A program made the translations under genes and the position numbers. From positions 62,001 through 126,000 of the forward strand of contig NZ_BMGP01000006.1 in NCBI RefSeq assembly GCF_014640255.1: DNA of 64,000 nt, read 5' to 3'. Positions 42,759 through 50,837 of the stretch are shown piece by piece. Under the pieces are notes generated by a model. It worked only from the letters and a program-made list of their open reading frames with translations, was not told the origin of the DNA and did no database searches. Source of the stretch: Subtercola lobariae (GTDB taxonomy: Bacteria; Actinomycetota; Actinomycetes; Actinomycetales; Microbacteriaceae). Each line of letters begins with the position of its first letter. The stretch's first letter is position 1.

Positions 42759-44249
42759 ATGACCGCGCTTCAACTCTCAGCTCGCGCCCTCGACGCCATG
42801 CTCGGCGAGTGGCTCACCGACGGCAGCGCCTACCGTGCGCTTGCTGATCGCATCGGCCTGCTCATCGCCGACGGGCGCATTGCGGGCGGCAGCCGCCTGC
42901 CCGCCGAACGCGAGCTGTCAGAGCGGTTGAAGCTCAGCCGCTCTACTATCGGGGCCGCCTATGCCGAGCTGCGGGCATCCGGTTACCTGCACAGCGTTCG
43001 CGGCTCCGGAAGCATCGCGAAGAACCCGGCCGTCGACCAGACCGAGCCTCGCGAGGCACCCGGCGTCATCAACTTCACGCAGGCCGCGCTGCCCGCCATT
43101 TCGGGTGTGGATGCGGCCATGCAACACGCGGCCCAGCAGATCGGGCCGCATCTGGCCACGCTCGGCTACGAGCCCCTTGGGCTGCCGGAGCTTCGGCGTG
43201 CCATCGCCGACCGGTACACCGAACGCGGGCTGCCGACGCACCCCGACGAGATCATGGTGACCAGCGGGGCGCTGCAGGCGCTCACCCTGGTGGCGCGAAC
43301 GCTGCTCACGCGGGGGGATCGGGTAATCGTCGAGACGCCTACCTACCCTCACGCGTCTGACACGCTGATGGCGGCCGGGGCGCGGCTCGTGGCGGTGCCG
43401 GTGACGTCGGGCTCGGTACCGGGCGGCGGCTCGGCACGCACCACGGGCACGCCTGCCCCAACCCCAGCGCCCGACGCCGGCGGCTGGCACGAAGAGTCGC
43501 TCTTTCAAGCCCTCGAACGCACCGCCCCCGCCCTCGCCTACCTCATGCCCGACTTTCAGAACCCCACCGGCGCCTCCATGAGCCCCGACCTGCGCCGCCG
43601 CCTCGTCGCGGCCGCCGAACGCTCGGGCACGGTTCTCGTCTCCGACGAAACCACCGCCGAGCTCAACATCGACCGCCCCGACTCCGTCGACTACCTCCCC
43701 CTCGGCGCCTACGGCGACGTCATCACTCTCGGCTCCGCCAGCAAAACCTTCTGGGGGGGCCTTCGCATCGGCTGGATTCGCGCCGCACGCCCCATGATTC
43801 GCCGCCTTCTCGGCACACGGGCATCCAGCGACATCGGCACCCCCGTCTTCGAACAACTCGCCACCACCGAACTCGTGCGCCGCACCGCCGAGCTGTTGCC
43901 CGTGCGCCACGCCGAACTGCGCGCCGGCCGCGACGCCCTCACCGAAGCTCTCGCGTCAGCGCTGCCCGACTGGCACGTTCCCCACGTCGACGGAGGCCTC
44001 TGCGCCTGGGTCAACCTTGGCCGCCCCGCCAGCTCACAACTCGTTCTCGCCGCCCGAACCCGCGGCGTGCTCATCACGGCCGGCCCCCGTTTCGGACTCG
44101 ACGGCGCCTTCGAACGCTTCCTCCGCCTGCCCATCAACAAGTCGCCCGCCGAAACCTCGCGGGCAGTGGATGCCCTGCAGCTCGCCTGGCGCGACATCTC
44201 CGGCCTGGCGCTGACCCCCGACCTCCCCGCGTACGCAGACATGATCTGA
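42759..44249 (+). CDS. MocR-type transcriptional regulator (GntR HTH + aminotransferase domain)
   Basis: 496 residues. N-terminal GntR winged helix: YRALADRIGLLIADGRIAGGSRLPAERELSERLKLSRSTIGAAYAELRASGYLHSVRGSGS. The rest is a fold-type-I PLP domain: YEPLGLPELRRAIADRYTERGLP, MVTSGALQALTLVARTLL, DFQNPTGASM and GSASKTFWGGLRIGWIRA with the Schiff-base Lys in SASK. MocR proteins respond to PLP, or to amino compounds reacting with it. Here the divergent small membrane protein and phzF genes are likely targets. The PLP domain looks intact. Confidence 0.93.
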   Translation: MTALQLSARALDAMLGEWLTDGSAYRALADRIGLLIADGRIAGGSRLPAERELSERLKLSRSTIGAAYAELRASGYLHSVRGSGSIAKNPAVDQTEPREAPGVINFTQAALPAISGVDAAMQHAAQQIGPHLATLGYEPLGLPELRRAIADRYTERGLPTHPDEIMVTSGALQALTLVARTLLTRGDRVIVETPTYPHASDTLMAAGARLVAVPVTSGSVPGGGSARTTGTPAPTPAPDAGGWHEESLFQALERTAPALAYLMPDFQNPTGASMSPDLRRRLVAAAERSGTVLVSDETTAELNIDRPDSVDYLPLGAYGDVITLGSASKTFWGGLRIGWIRAARPMIRRLLGTRASSDIGTPVFEQLATTELVRRTAELLPVRHAELRAGRDALTEALASALPDWHVPHVDGGLCAWVNLGRPASSQLVLAARTRGVLITAGPRFGLDGAFERFLRLPINKSPAETSRAVDALQLAWRDISGLALTPDLPAYADMI

Positions 44250-44316
44250 CCCGCCGCCCGCCTGTCCCTCCGCAGCAGCGGCGAGACGTCAGCGGCTGAG
44301 CCGCTGCACCGCTCCG

Positions 44317-44376
44317 TGAGACCGCTGCGACGTATTGCGCCCGGTATACCGGGCTCAATACGGCGTGGCGGTCTCA
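44317..44376. repeat. 60-bp near-perfect palindrome at island left edge
   Basis: The two 30-base arms are complementary at 26 positions: TGAGACCGC, CGTATTG and the central GCCCGGTA|TACCGGGC all pair exactly, with four mismatched pairs between blocks. There is no loop, so it would extrude as a cruciform or, as RNA, fold into a long hairpin. Both flanking genes point towards it, so bidirectional termination is one possible use. Confidence 0.9.
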
Positions 44377-44403
44377 TTCGGGCGAACGGGCCTGCGCGAA
44401 GGT

Positions 44404-44469
44404 CAGACGTCAAGCAGGTCTTGCTGGTAAAACCGCCGGCCGCGAGGGCGAAGTGCCGCGCGGGCGGGG
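44404..44469 (-). pseudogene. Remnant of the 3' end of a quinone oxidoreductase gene
   Basis: Read on the minus strand this encodes PPARHFALA followed by AAGGFTSKTCLT, against PPARHFALADAAAAHAALAAGAFRGKTLLDA at the end of the intact gene (55142-55237). The DNA matches include CGAAGTGCCGCGCGGGCGGGG exactly, with an internal deletion of about 26 bases. It is too short to be functional and is joined at 44469 directly to an unrelated fragment. Confidence 0.8.
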
Positions 44470-44536
44470 ACGAGGATCCGCGCGGAACACCGAATTTGTG
44501 CCTTTTCGCTTTCGAGTCATGCTTCTGGTTTTCAAA
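44469..44536 (-). pseudogene. Remnant of the 5' end of the membrane-protein gene found at 46671
   Basis: 68 bases that match 46604-46671 at about 58 positions by eye, without gaps. The minus-strand reading FENQKHDSKAKRHKFGVPRGSSS corresponds to MENQTHASKATGHKFGIPRGSSS. Its start codon is lost (ATG changed) and the rest of the gene is missing. Confidence 0.85.
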
Positions 44537-44651
44537 GCGGTTGAAAGGCTGCATTTCTACTTTTTCCAGTTACTCCTAGCAGCGACACGATGTGAAAGCC
44601 AGCCACGGAGGGCCGCGGCGGACTATTGCACCTCTCCGACCCGGATTGAGG

Positions 44652-44984
44652 CTAGGGCCCGGCTCGACGCCGTCGAAACATTGACCATATTTGGATCTGA
44701 ATCCATGCGGCGACCAGATTCGCCGCAAAGAGCAAGGTGATTGCAAGTATCGATCCGAGAACCTGGCCGAAGATGAGAGTGAGGGGCACACCTAGAAGGA
44801 ACATCACAAAAAGTGGAAGCGGGGAAAAAGGAAACACGAGAACGGTCGAGGCGATCAGAGATGTTGCGTTCCCGTTTGCATAGAGGGCAATCGTCGAGGC
44901 CGCCGTGCTAAATATGGCAATTAAGACAACTATCACCCTCCTCAGAGCAGGTCGGTACGAACGCAGTTCGCGATGCGCCTCCAC
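44652..44984 (-). CDS. Small membrane protein of the Rhs island
   Basis: 110 residues with three hydrophobic spans: VIVVLIAIFSTAASTIALYA, LIASTVLVFPFSPLPLFVMFLLGVPLTLIFGQ and GSILAITLLFAANLVAAWIQIQIW, and a basic C-terminus. The GTG start overlaps the stop of the preceding gene (TAGTG), so the two are coupled. Not recognised. Lower GC than the flanking chromosome. Its place in a row of small membrane-protein genes behind an Rhs toxin gene suggests an immunity-type protein, an inference from position only. Confidence 0.6.
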   Translation of the reverse strand: MEAHRELRSYRPALRRVIVVLIAIFSTAASTIALYANGNATSLIASTVLVFPFSPLPLFVMFLLGVPLTLIFGQVLGSILAITLLFAANLVAAWIQIQIWSMFRRRRAGP

Positions 44985-45241
44985 TAGCCGCCAATGTCTG
45001 TCGGCGGCGAGTACCGGTAGCCCACTATGCCGCTAACAATTACCCCGATACCGAAAAACAATCCCGCTATCGAGCCGACCAACACTAGGGTCGGATTCAT
45101 GTTCCGGGCCACTCTTTCACCCAGGGAACTGTGAAGCCAAGCAGCGGAAATAAAGAACGCTCGTCGGAAAATAAAGAGCCCCACCATCGCGGAGACGATC
45201 AACCCTCCCGTGACGACTTGAATAGCTTCACTGCTCGTCAT
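44984..45241 (-). CDS. Small two-span membrane protein of the Rhs island
   Basis: 85 residues. Two hydrophobic spans, IQVVTGGLIVSAMVGLFIFRRAFF and PTLVLVGSIAGLFFGIGVIVSGIVGY. Layout and short motifs (GGL/FRRAF, then a loop, then a Gly-rich span) resemble the protein at 45603-45839, so these two may be distant paralogues. AGAGGAA lies 8 bases before the ATG, and TATAAT is found about 57 bases upstream. Function unknown; immunity role possible. Confidence 0.6.
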   Translation of the reverse strand: MTSSEAIQVVTGGLIVSAMVGLFIFRRAFFISAAWLHSSLGERVARNMNPTLVLVGSIAGLFFGIGVIVSGIVGYRYSPPTDIGG

Positions 45242-45297
45242 CTACCGGTTCCTCTCGTTCATCGTCTCAGCAGTCGCCCGAATCTGCCTATGTATTG

Positions 45298-45303
45298 ATT
45301 ATA
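45298..45303 (-). promoter_or_regulatory. Predicted -10 box for the 45241-44652 gene pair
   Basis: On the minus strand a perfect TATAAT stands in an AT-rich patch (45290-45315) 57 bases upstream of the ATG at 45241. A convincing -35 box is not visible. Confidence 0.4.
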
Positions 45304-45363
45304 TCTCATAATTAACTCCGGCCGGTTCCGATCGCAATTGTTGAGCGTTCGCCTTAGAGAGAG

Positions 45364-45606
45364 TCACCCTTCGTCAGAGTCCCGCGCGGCGGGCAAAGCT
45401 TGTCCAGCTGGCCAAGCTACCCAGGCGGCGATCGCTAGTACGCCCAGGCCGGCACCGCCTACCATCTGACCAGTAGTGACCATCGAGCCACTGGCATCGC
45501 TCCACACCCCCTCCGCAAGGCTATCGCCCTGCGATTCCGGCACATATCGACGAGTCTTGGCAAACACCGCAGTCTTGACGGTTGCCCGATTGGGATTGCG
45601 CGTCAA
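45364..45606 (-). CDS. Probable remnant or variant of an Rhs-island membrane protein
   Basis: 80 residues if started at the TTG that overlaps the previous stop (TTGA). Only the C-terminal half looks meaningful: VGGAGLGVLAIAAWVAWPAGQALP matches the end of the 144-residue protein at 47419-47853 ([23 protein letters not shown]), and the DNA shares an identical 18-base string (45406-45423 and 47449-47466). It is likely a broken duplicate of that gene's 3' end, fused to unrelated sequence. Confidence 0.4.
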   Translation of the reverse strand: MTRNPNRATVKTAVFAKTRRYVPESQGDSLAEGVWSDASGSMVTTGQMVGGAGLGVLAIAAWVAWPAGQALPAARDSDEG

Positions 45607-45839
45607 TGCAAAAAAACGCTACCTGCAACGATTCCCAATCCGAACAAAACGAGCAGGATGCCAATAACAACATAGAGACCTGGCGTCGACGCGCGCGCCC
45701 CGGGGCCCCCGATGGGGCCGAAGAGTCCTTGAGAGAAAGCATTGAATTTTGCGTAAGCCTTTCGAAATACGATGAGCAGCACACCACCGGCAGCCACCGC
45801 TAGCCCTACGACAATTTCAGCCCAATTGCTCGCACTCAT
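45603..45839 (-). CDS. Small two-span membrane protein of the Rhs island
   Basis: 78 residues from the ATG at 45839. Spans WAEIVVGLAVAAGGVLLIVFRKAYA and GLYVVIGILLVLFGLGIVAGSVFLH, joined by a Gly/Pro loop (FGPIGGPGARASTP). Layout resembles the 85-residue protein at 44984-45241. Longer in-frame sequence upstream is not preceded by a ribosome binding site. Unknown function. Confidence 0.55.
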   Translation of the reverse strand: MSASNWAEIVVGLAVAAGGVLLIVFRKAYAKFNAFSQGLFGPIGGPGARASTPGLYVVIGILLVLFGLGIVAGSVFLH

Positions 45840-46011
45840 TTTGCTCCATCCGATGGAAATTCGACCCGCGTCGTGACGTGCAACCTCCTCGTCGCCGCAA
45901 GTGAGGAGCTTGCCGTCCATGATGCTGGCGAATGCTTACAGCTGCGCCAGAGAAGACGCGCCATACCCTTCCAGGTTCCCTCCGGGACCTGGAAAAAGCG
46001 CAAACCGCGCC

Positions 46012-46671
46012 CTATGGCCGCCTGCCGCCACTGGTATATGCCTTGCTCAGAGCGGAGAGCCTCTCCAGAGTCGACGTTATCTCTCGATTTGAGAGCGGAA
46101 AGGTACCCGCGAAACCTCGACCCAGGATTACGAACGGAAGTTCAACCTGTTTCTTGTCTGTAGAGACACTAAGGATGACTCCACGCGAAGGCCTGCTTGG
46201 CCCGGGCAAAAGTGCACTCTTTATGCTTTCGATCTGATCCCAGGTGAACTCCGTTAGGACAGCATAGGTCGACGGGCCAGCCCGGAGGCTGAGACCTTGC
46301 TTTCCCGCCACCAGATAGAAGCAAAAGGGCAATCTTTGCAAGCCATGTCGTTCAATCTGAGCAAATGCCTTTTCGATGTCTTTTCGTCGTGCAATATTCA
46401 GGACAACATCCGGCTGGAGACGTGATTTGATGCCTCTAGAACCCACCATGAACAATATTCCGAGCACGCTCACGCTCACATAAAGAGCTACCAAGCCGAT
46501 GGTGACCAGGATGACGATCGGCGATAGGGCTGACCAGGTGCCCCCCTGCCGAAACCCCTGGGCCAGTGCGAGGCATACCCCGCCTACTCCGAAAACGATT
46601 ATCGACGAGGACCCGCGCGGAATACCGAATTTGTGCCCTGTCGCTTTCGAAGCATGCGTCTGGTTCTCCAT
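46012..46671 (-). CDS. Membrane protein with cytoplasmic C-terminal domain, Rhs island
   Basis: 219 residues from ATG 46671 with AAGGA 5 bases upstream. Two spans, SSIIVFGVGGVCLALAQGF and LSPIVILVTIGLVALYVSVSVLGILFMVG, precede a soluble domain LPFCFYLVAGKQGLSLRAGPSTYAVLTEFTWDQIESIKSALLPGPSR, which with its beta-rich pattern ending in a helix might be PH-like. It directly follows the displaced Rhs tip (15 bases), the position of a cognate immunity gene. A decayed copy of its first 68 bases lies at 44469-44536. Confidence 0.65.
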   Translation of the reverse strand: MENQTHASKATGHKFGIPRGSSSIIVFGVGGVCLALAQGFRQGGTWSALSPIVILVTIGLVALYVSVSVLGILFMVGSRGIKSRLQPDVVLNIARRKDIEKAFAQIERHGLQRLPFCFYLVAGKQGLSLRAGPSTYAVLTEFTWDQIESIKSALLPGPSRPSRGVILSVSTDKKQVELPFVILGRGFAGTFPLSNREITSTLERLSALSKAYTSGGRRP

Positions 46672-46685
46672 AAGATCCTTCACCG

Positions 46686-47441
46686 TTAGCTATTCCACCA
46701 CGCGCTGGCAAAATCAATCAATGAGACTTGATGCTGTCCGGAGATCCAGCCAATTGCAAGGCCCGAAATTTCTCGGTTCGAAACGGCCTCCATTCCGGGC
46801 CGTACCAAATTTGCTGTCAGGAAGCCCATACCAGTTAGCGCGACCGACGTAGCGCAGTTTGCGTTTATTATGTCCGCGGCGCAGGTGGCGGCAGTGGAGA
46901 TGATTGCTCCGCCGGCCGCCACTGCTTCGAGCGCGGGCACTAGAGTCTCGCTAAACGGTGTGAAGGCCGCAGGAATAGCCAGGACAGCCGCGGCAGACGA
47001 GATTTTCCCAGAATATTTGCCGATATTTTGGAAAACAGCGGTGACGCTCATGGCATTCGTCGAGGCGCGATTCATCTGCCTGACTTCGGTGACCTCACGG
47101 AGATTTGCAACGATTTGCATTGGCATCCAGACAATCAAAATCGCGGCCAATGAAGGAACGCCAACCACAAGAGCCACTACGGCAACCGGGCCACGGGAAC
47201 CGAAGTCGATGAACAGAAGTAGCACTCTTAAGGTCACTGCGCATGTCGCCAGAGAGGTCGAAGCCGTTGATGGCGTAGTTGTACGAGTTGAGTTGTCGCC
47301 CTCTACGGAGTCCATGCCGAGGAAACGGCCGAGGTCCGCGACGTGCTGACGGGCGCCCATTTCGAAGGCGCTTAGTCGCCCCAATCGTCTGCATTTTTCG
47401 AGTATGACGGGCAGACCTCTAATCGCGGTCACCTGATTCAA
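46686..47441 (-). pseudogene. Displaced (orphan) Rhs C-terminal cassette with frameshift
   Basis: The first part encodes [22 protein letters not shown], almost the same as [22 protein letters not shown] at the end of the Rhs core (minus strand, about 48500). The next conserved stretch NSYNYAINGFDLSGDM is in another frame, because one T is missing around 47288 compared with 48432-48437. Beyond it the main frame continues as a hydrophobic sequence of about 180 residues (VALVVGVPSLAAILIVWMP, LAIPAAFTPFSETLVPALEAVAAGGAIIS, and so on), plausibly a toxin tip. No start codon with a ribosome binding site was found (only TTG), as expected for a cassette that must recombine to be expressed. Confidence 0.75.
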
Positions 47442-47853
47442 TTCGTCGAGCTGGCCAAGCTACCCACAAGGCAGCAGCAAGTAAGCCGACGCCAATACCT
47501 CCTACCGTTCGCAGGATCGATTGCACTGTCTCTTCAAATAGCAAGGAGAAGGCGCACCATCCCGCACCAAAAGAAACAACGGCTACCGCTATCGGAATGA
47601 TTTTCGAGAAAGGGAATCGCGTTTCTTCTAGTAATTTGCGCGCGCTCCACGCGAGAATGCCGCTCAGGAGACCTACTACGAGCCCGGCAGCGGCCTCGAA
47701 TACGAGAAAGACCTGGAAATATGCGGTCGAATCGATGCGGTTTGCGATTGCGATCGATGTGGTCACACCAACAAGCACCCCAACGACAGGAGCGATCAGT
47801 TTGACTAGCGCGAATGATCGCGCCTCCTTCCGCGATTCGTTTCGCCTCACCAT
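47419..47853 (-). CDS. Membrane protein overlapping the Rhs gene end; candidate immunity protein
   Basis: 144 residues with four hydrophobic spans ([84 protein letters not shown]). The ATG at 47853 overlaps the last codons of the Rhs gene by 7 bases, so translation is coupled. A small gene directly behind the variable tip of a polymorphic toxin is normally its immunity gene; a membrane immunity protein would fit a toxin acting on or entering through the membrane. The family is not recognised. Confidence 0.7.
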   Translation of the reverse strand: MVRRNESRKEARSFALVKLIAPVVGVLVGVTTSIAIANRIDSTAYFQVFLVFEAAAGLVVGLLSGILAWSARKLLEETRFPFSKIIPIAVAVVSFGAGWCAFSLLFEETVQSILRTVGGIGVGLLAAALWVAWPARRIESGDRD

Positions 47854-50696
47854 TTGCTGAGGCCCGCCGTGTCAGTTTCGATGTTGTTTGCGAATTCGCT
47901 CCACAACAGGTCGGTGAAGGCGTCGTATGCCTGTGCACCCAAACCCCCTGGTGCCGACGCTCCCGATCCTCCGCAAACAGTGAGATAGCCTTGCCCATTC
48001 GCGCTGGTAAACGAAAAGCTCACAGTACCCGGGTAGTCGGGATGCCCGGGCAAAGACATGAACGTCCATCCAGTTGCTCCGAGTGCAGTGACTCGAACGT
48101 CCCCGGCGGTCGAAGAAGAGTTCACACCCATGAATTCCGTGTGCACGACTTGCCCAACGGATAGAAGCTGAGCGCCGTTCTGAGACCCGTCGAGCCTCCA
48201 CAACGGCGGAAACAAAGCTCCGAAATGGGTAGAGACACTTGTCATGATCTGGCTAGCAGACAGAGAAGTGGTTCCGATGGAGTAAGTATGTTTGTACGTC
48301 CATCCTCCGTTGGGCAAGCCTGCCTGATGGATGCTTGTTCCACCCATAGCGAGATAATGCTCGAAGGTGTCTGGACTCATGTTGCCCGAAAGGTCGGAGC
48401 CGTTGATGGGGTCGTTGGGGTAGTTGTACGAGTTTGAGTTGCCGCCCTCTACGGAGTCCATGCCGAGGAAGCGGCCCAGGGCCGCGACGTATTGACGGGC
48501 GCCCATTTCGATGGTGGCGATGGAGCCCTCGTGCTCGTAGAGCTTGTCGTTGCCCCCGAGCCAGCCATAGTCGGCGGTTCCCGGCAGGTTGTTCGGCACC
48601 GTGTCGTCGGCGGTGGTCGTGCCGATCACGTTGCTGCTGGTGATGGGCTGCCCGAACGGGTCGTAACGGTATTGAACAGAGCGGGTGCCCGCTTGGTTTG
48701 CTGTGACCATGTTGTCGCCGTGGATGTTCGGGTACGACCAGGTTTGGTCGCCGGTCGCCGGTGAGACAACATTCACGCCGCCGGGTAGAGCGAGCATGCG
48801 AGAAGGCGCGCTGCCGCCGTCTTTCACCATAATGGGAGACACACTCGCGCCGTAGAGGTAATACGTGACCGAGGTTCCCGTGCCAGCGCCAGTGCCAGGC
48901 ACATAGGTCGTGCGAGATACCACTCTGTCTGACGCGTCACGCGCGTAAGTAATCGTCGTTCCGCTCGTGAGAGTCGTCGTCATGTGCCTATTCGCCACGT
49001 CATATCCGAGGGTTTGATCAGCGAGTTTCGTCGTGTTGCCATGGGCGTCGTACGTGAGTTGCGACGCGGTCAGCCCCGCGTTTGCGGTATTCGCGCCCGT
49101 CACCGGAGAGGTGACTGTACTCGAGGTCAGCCGATCTGCGTTGTCGTAACAGTACGCGGTCGTCGTGGTGACCGCGTCTGCAGCGTCGGTCGCAGTGGTT
49201 CTGTTGCCGTCCATGCCCGCCTGAGTGTTGGCCCCGCATCCGCCAGTTGAGGCATACGAATAGCCGAGAGTGTGCTCGGGAATGCTCGCGCTGATCAATC
49301 GACCGGCGGCGTCGTAGCCGTATGTCGAGTTCTGTGCGGCTACGGTGCCGTCGACTGTGGTGTCGCGCAGGATCCGCCCGGATTGGGATCGAACAACAGC
49401 GTCTGACAAAGCAGCCTGGGCGGGGAACGACCAACTGATGCCAGTCGTTGCGCCAACCGTATTCCGAGTGATCGCTGAGAGGGAAGTGCCGTTCCCCGCA
49501 TTACCCGTGCCAGACGGGTAGTCGACAGAAGTGAGCTGACCCACATCCACCCCTGCCGTGCCGTAGGTCGGCGTCGCGATCACTGAACCATTGTCTTTTT
49601 GCTGAGTGACCTGGCCGTCAACGTTGTACGTGAACTCCTCGGTCGTGGTCGCTGCGGCTGACTCTGCAACGGTGACGACCTTACTGACCTGGCCGAGCAC
49701 GTTATACGTGGGCGTTGTGACGGTGTTCCAAACGTCTGTGTATGACGCTTGCCGGCCTAAGAGGTCGATACTCGCCGACACGTTGCCTGCGGTTGTCGTC
49801 GTACCCACTATCGAGCTGTCGGTGACCGACCCAGAGAGGGGATTCCCGGCCACGGCATACGAAGTCATCACGGTTCGAGCCGGCTGCCCACCCAAAGCAG
49901 GGTATGAGACGCTCGCAACCCTCCCCCGGGGGTCGTACGTGGTGCAGGTCCACGGCGAGGTGTAATCGTTCGTGGTGCCGACGACCCTCCCCATCACGTC
50001 GTAGAGATACCAGGTCGGCACGGCACTTCCCGTGGCGGGCGTGGGCGTGGTGGTCTTGCGGAGCATCCCGTATTGCGGTGTGCCGACAGCGATACCGCAA
50101 ACAGGTGCGGTGTAACCGAAGCCCGTCTCGAACGGGCCGTTGTCGGTGTAGTACCCGTACGTCGTCGCAGAGCTCGAACCGGAGGGGAGAGTGGATGCTA
50201 TGCGACGCTGATATCCGGTACCGGTGGTCTCGTAGGTGGTCGCGCTGGTGAGGTTCAGGCCGGTGGGGTCGACGCTGGTCGAGGATGCCATGCCCAACCA
50301 GGGCGAGCTGCCGTACGTCGTTGTCGTGCTGGTCGGTGATACCGCTGAAGCCGAAACACCGGTGACGCCCGCGGGAACGCTATCGAACACCGTCGAACTC
50401 GTCGCCAAGTTGTAGCCGGGTTTGAGGGCTGTGCCTGGAATGGTCGCGAACCCGTAGCCGGGTTGGGCCCAGAGCAGGTTGACGCTGCCCTGCGCTGCCG
50501 CGTTGATGTAATCCACTCTGATGTTCACCGTCTGACCGGCGGTCGCATCGAAGTAGCCGACTTGCGAGTCGTGCACAGCGCCGGGATACAAGTCGGTGGT
50601 GATCAGCGCATTGTCGAGCCAGACGAGAGCTGCGTCGTCGGAGGTGGTTTTGAACTGCCAGCGGCCCGAGACGGGGAAAGTGATCGTTCCGGTCAT
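47847..50696 (-). CDS. Rhs/YD-repeat toxin, C-terminal part after the in-frame stop
   Basis: 949 residues if restarted at the ATG at 50696, but the frame is open to 50834 and continues that of the upstream gene, so this is the second part of one Rhs gene. It begins within a PA14-like domain ([23 protein letters not shown]). Many YD-type repeats follow ([56 protein letters not shown]). The core ends with [31 protein letters not shown] and [15 protein letters not shown]. The last 170 residues, from [15 protein letters not shown], are a separate tip with [31 protein letters not shown] do not recognise it. Secreted or wall-associated contact toxin is the likely original role. Confidence 0.8.
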   Translation of the reverse strand: MTGTITFPVSGRWQFKTTSDDAALVWLDNALITTDLYPGAVHDSQVGYFDATAGQTVNIRVDYINAAAQGSVNLLWAQPGYGFATIPGTALKPGYNLATSSTVFDSVPAGVTGVSASAVSPTSTTTTYGSSPWLGMASSTSVDPTGLNLTSATTYETTGTGYQRRIASTLPSGSSSATTYGYYTDNGPFETGFGYTAPVCGIAVGTPQYGMLRKTTTPTPATGSAVPTWYLYDVMGRVVGTTNDYTSPWTCTTYDPRGRVASVSYPALGGQPARTVMTSYAVAGNPLSGSVTDSSIVGTTTTAGNVSASIDLLGRQASYTDVWNTVTTPTYNVLGQVSKVVTVAESAAATTTEEFTYNVDGQVTQQKDNGSVIATPTYGTAGVDVGQLTSVDYPSGTGNAGNGTSLSAITRNTVGATTGISWSFPAQAALSDAVVRSQSGRILRDTTVDGTVAAQNSTYGYDAAGRLISASIPEHTLGYSYASTGGCGANTQAGMDGNRTTATDAADAVTTTTAYCYDNADRLTSSTVTSPVTGANTANAGLTASQLTYDAHGNTTKLADQTLGYDVANRHMTTTLTSGTTITYARDASDRVVSRTTYVPGTGAGTGTSVTYYLYGASVSPIMVKDGGSAPSRMLALPGGVNVVSPATGDQTWSYPNIHGDNMVTANQAGTRSVQYRYDPFGQPITSSNVIGTTTADDTVPNNLPGTADYGWLGGNDKLYEHEGSIATIEMGARQYVAALGRFLGMDSVEGGNSNSYNYPNDPINGSDLSGNMSPDTFEHYLAMGGTSIHQAGLPNGGWTYKHTYSIGTTSLSASQIMTSVSTHFGALFPPLWRLDGSQNGAQLLSVGQVVHTEFMGVNSSSTAGDVRVTALGATGWTFMSLPGHPDYPGTVSFSFTSANGQGYLTVCGGSGASAPGGLGAQAYDAFTDLLWSEFANNIETDTAGLSKW

Positions 50697-50834
50697 CCGT
50701 GCCGCCCACCCGCTCGTCGTGATGGCGGGATTCGGTGACGCGGTGCCCCAGTCTTTGATGATGGCGCCGCCGGCGCCCGGGTCGACACCGAGCGAGTAGG
50801 CCTTGGGAACACCGGTGAATCCGGCGTTGTCGTA

Positions 50835-50837
50835 TTA
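50835..50837 (-). other. In-frame TAA interrupting the Rhs gene
   Basis: Minus-strand reading is GTC GCC TAA TAC GAC AAC. The expected PA14 start is of the form LNVAYYDNAGF, so TAA most likely replaces a Tyr codon TAC or TAT by one base change. The frame on both sides is intact and of equal coding quality; the whole gene would span 47847-54881, about 2343 residues. Confidence 0.85.

Larger units (their letters stand above)
44250..44651. other. Gene-free stretch at the left edge of the accessory island
   Basis: No intact gene. It holds, in order, a small hairpin (AGCGGC-TGA-GCCGCT, 44291-44305), a 60-bp palindrome (44317-44376), a remnant of the 3' end of the oxidoreductase gene (44404-44469) and a remnant of the 5' end of the membrane-protein gene at 46671 (44469-44536). 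Base composition shifts from high to lower GC across it. Confidence 0.8.

Noticed and set aside
43709-44554. 281-codon minus-strand frame opposite the MocR gene end
   Set aside because: Mostly antisense shadow; only its first codons hold the two gene remnants described separately.
45842-46011. Small frames between the 78- and 219-residue island genes
   Set aside because: Frames are short, lack ribosome binding sites and have no hydrophobic spans; likely non-coding remnant DNA.
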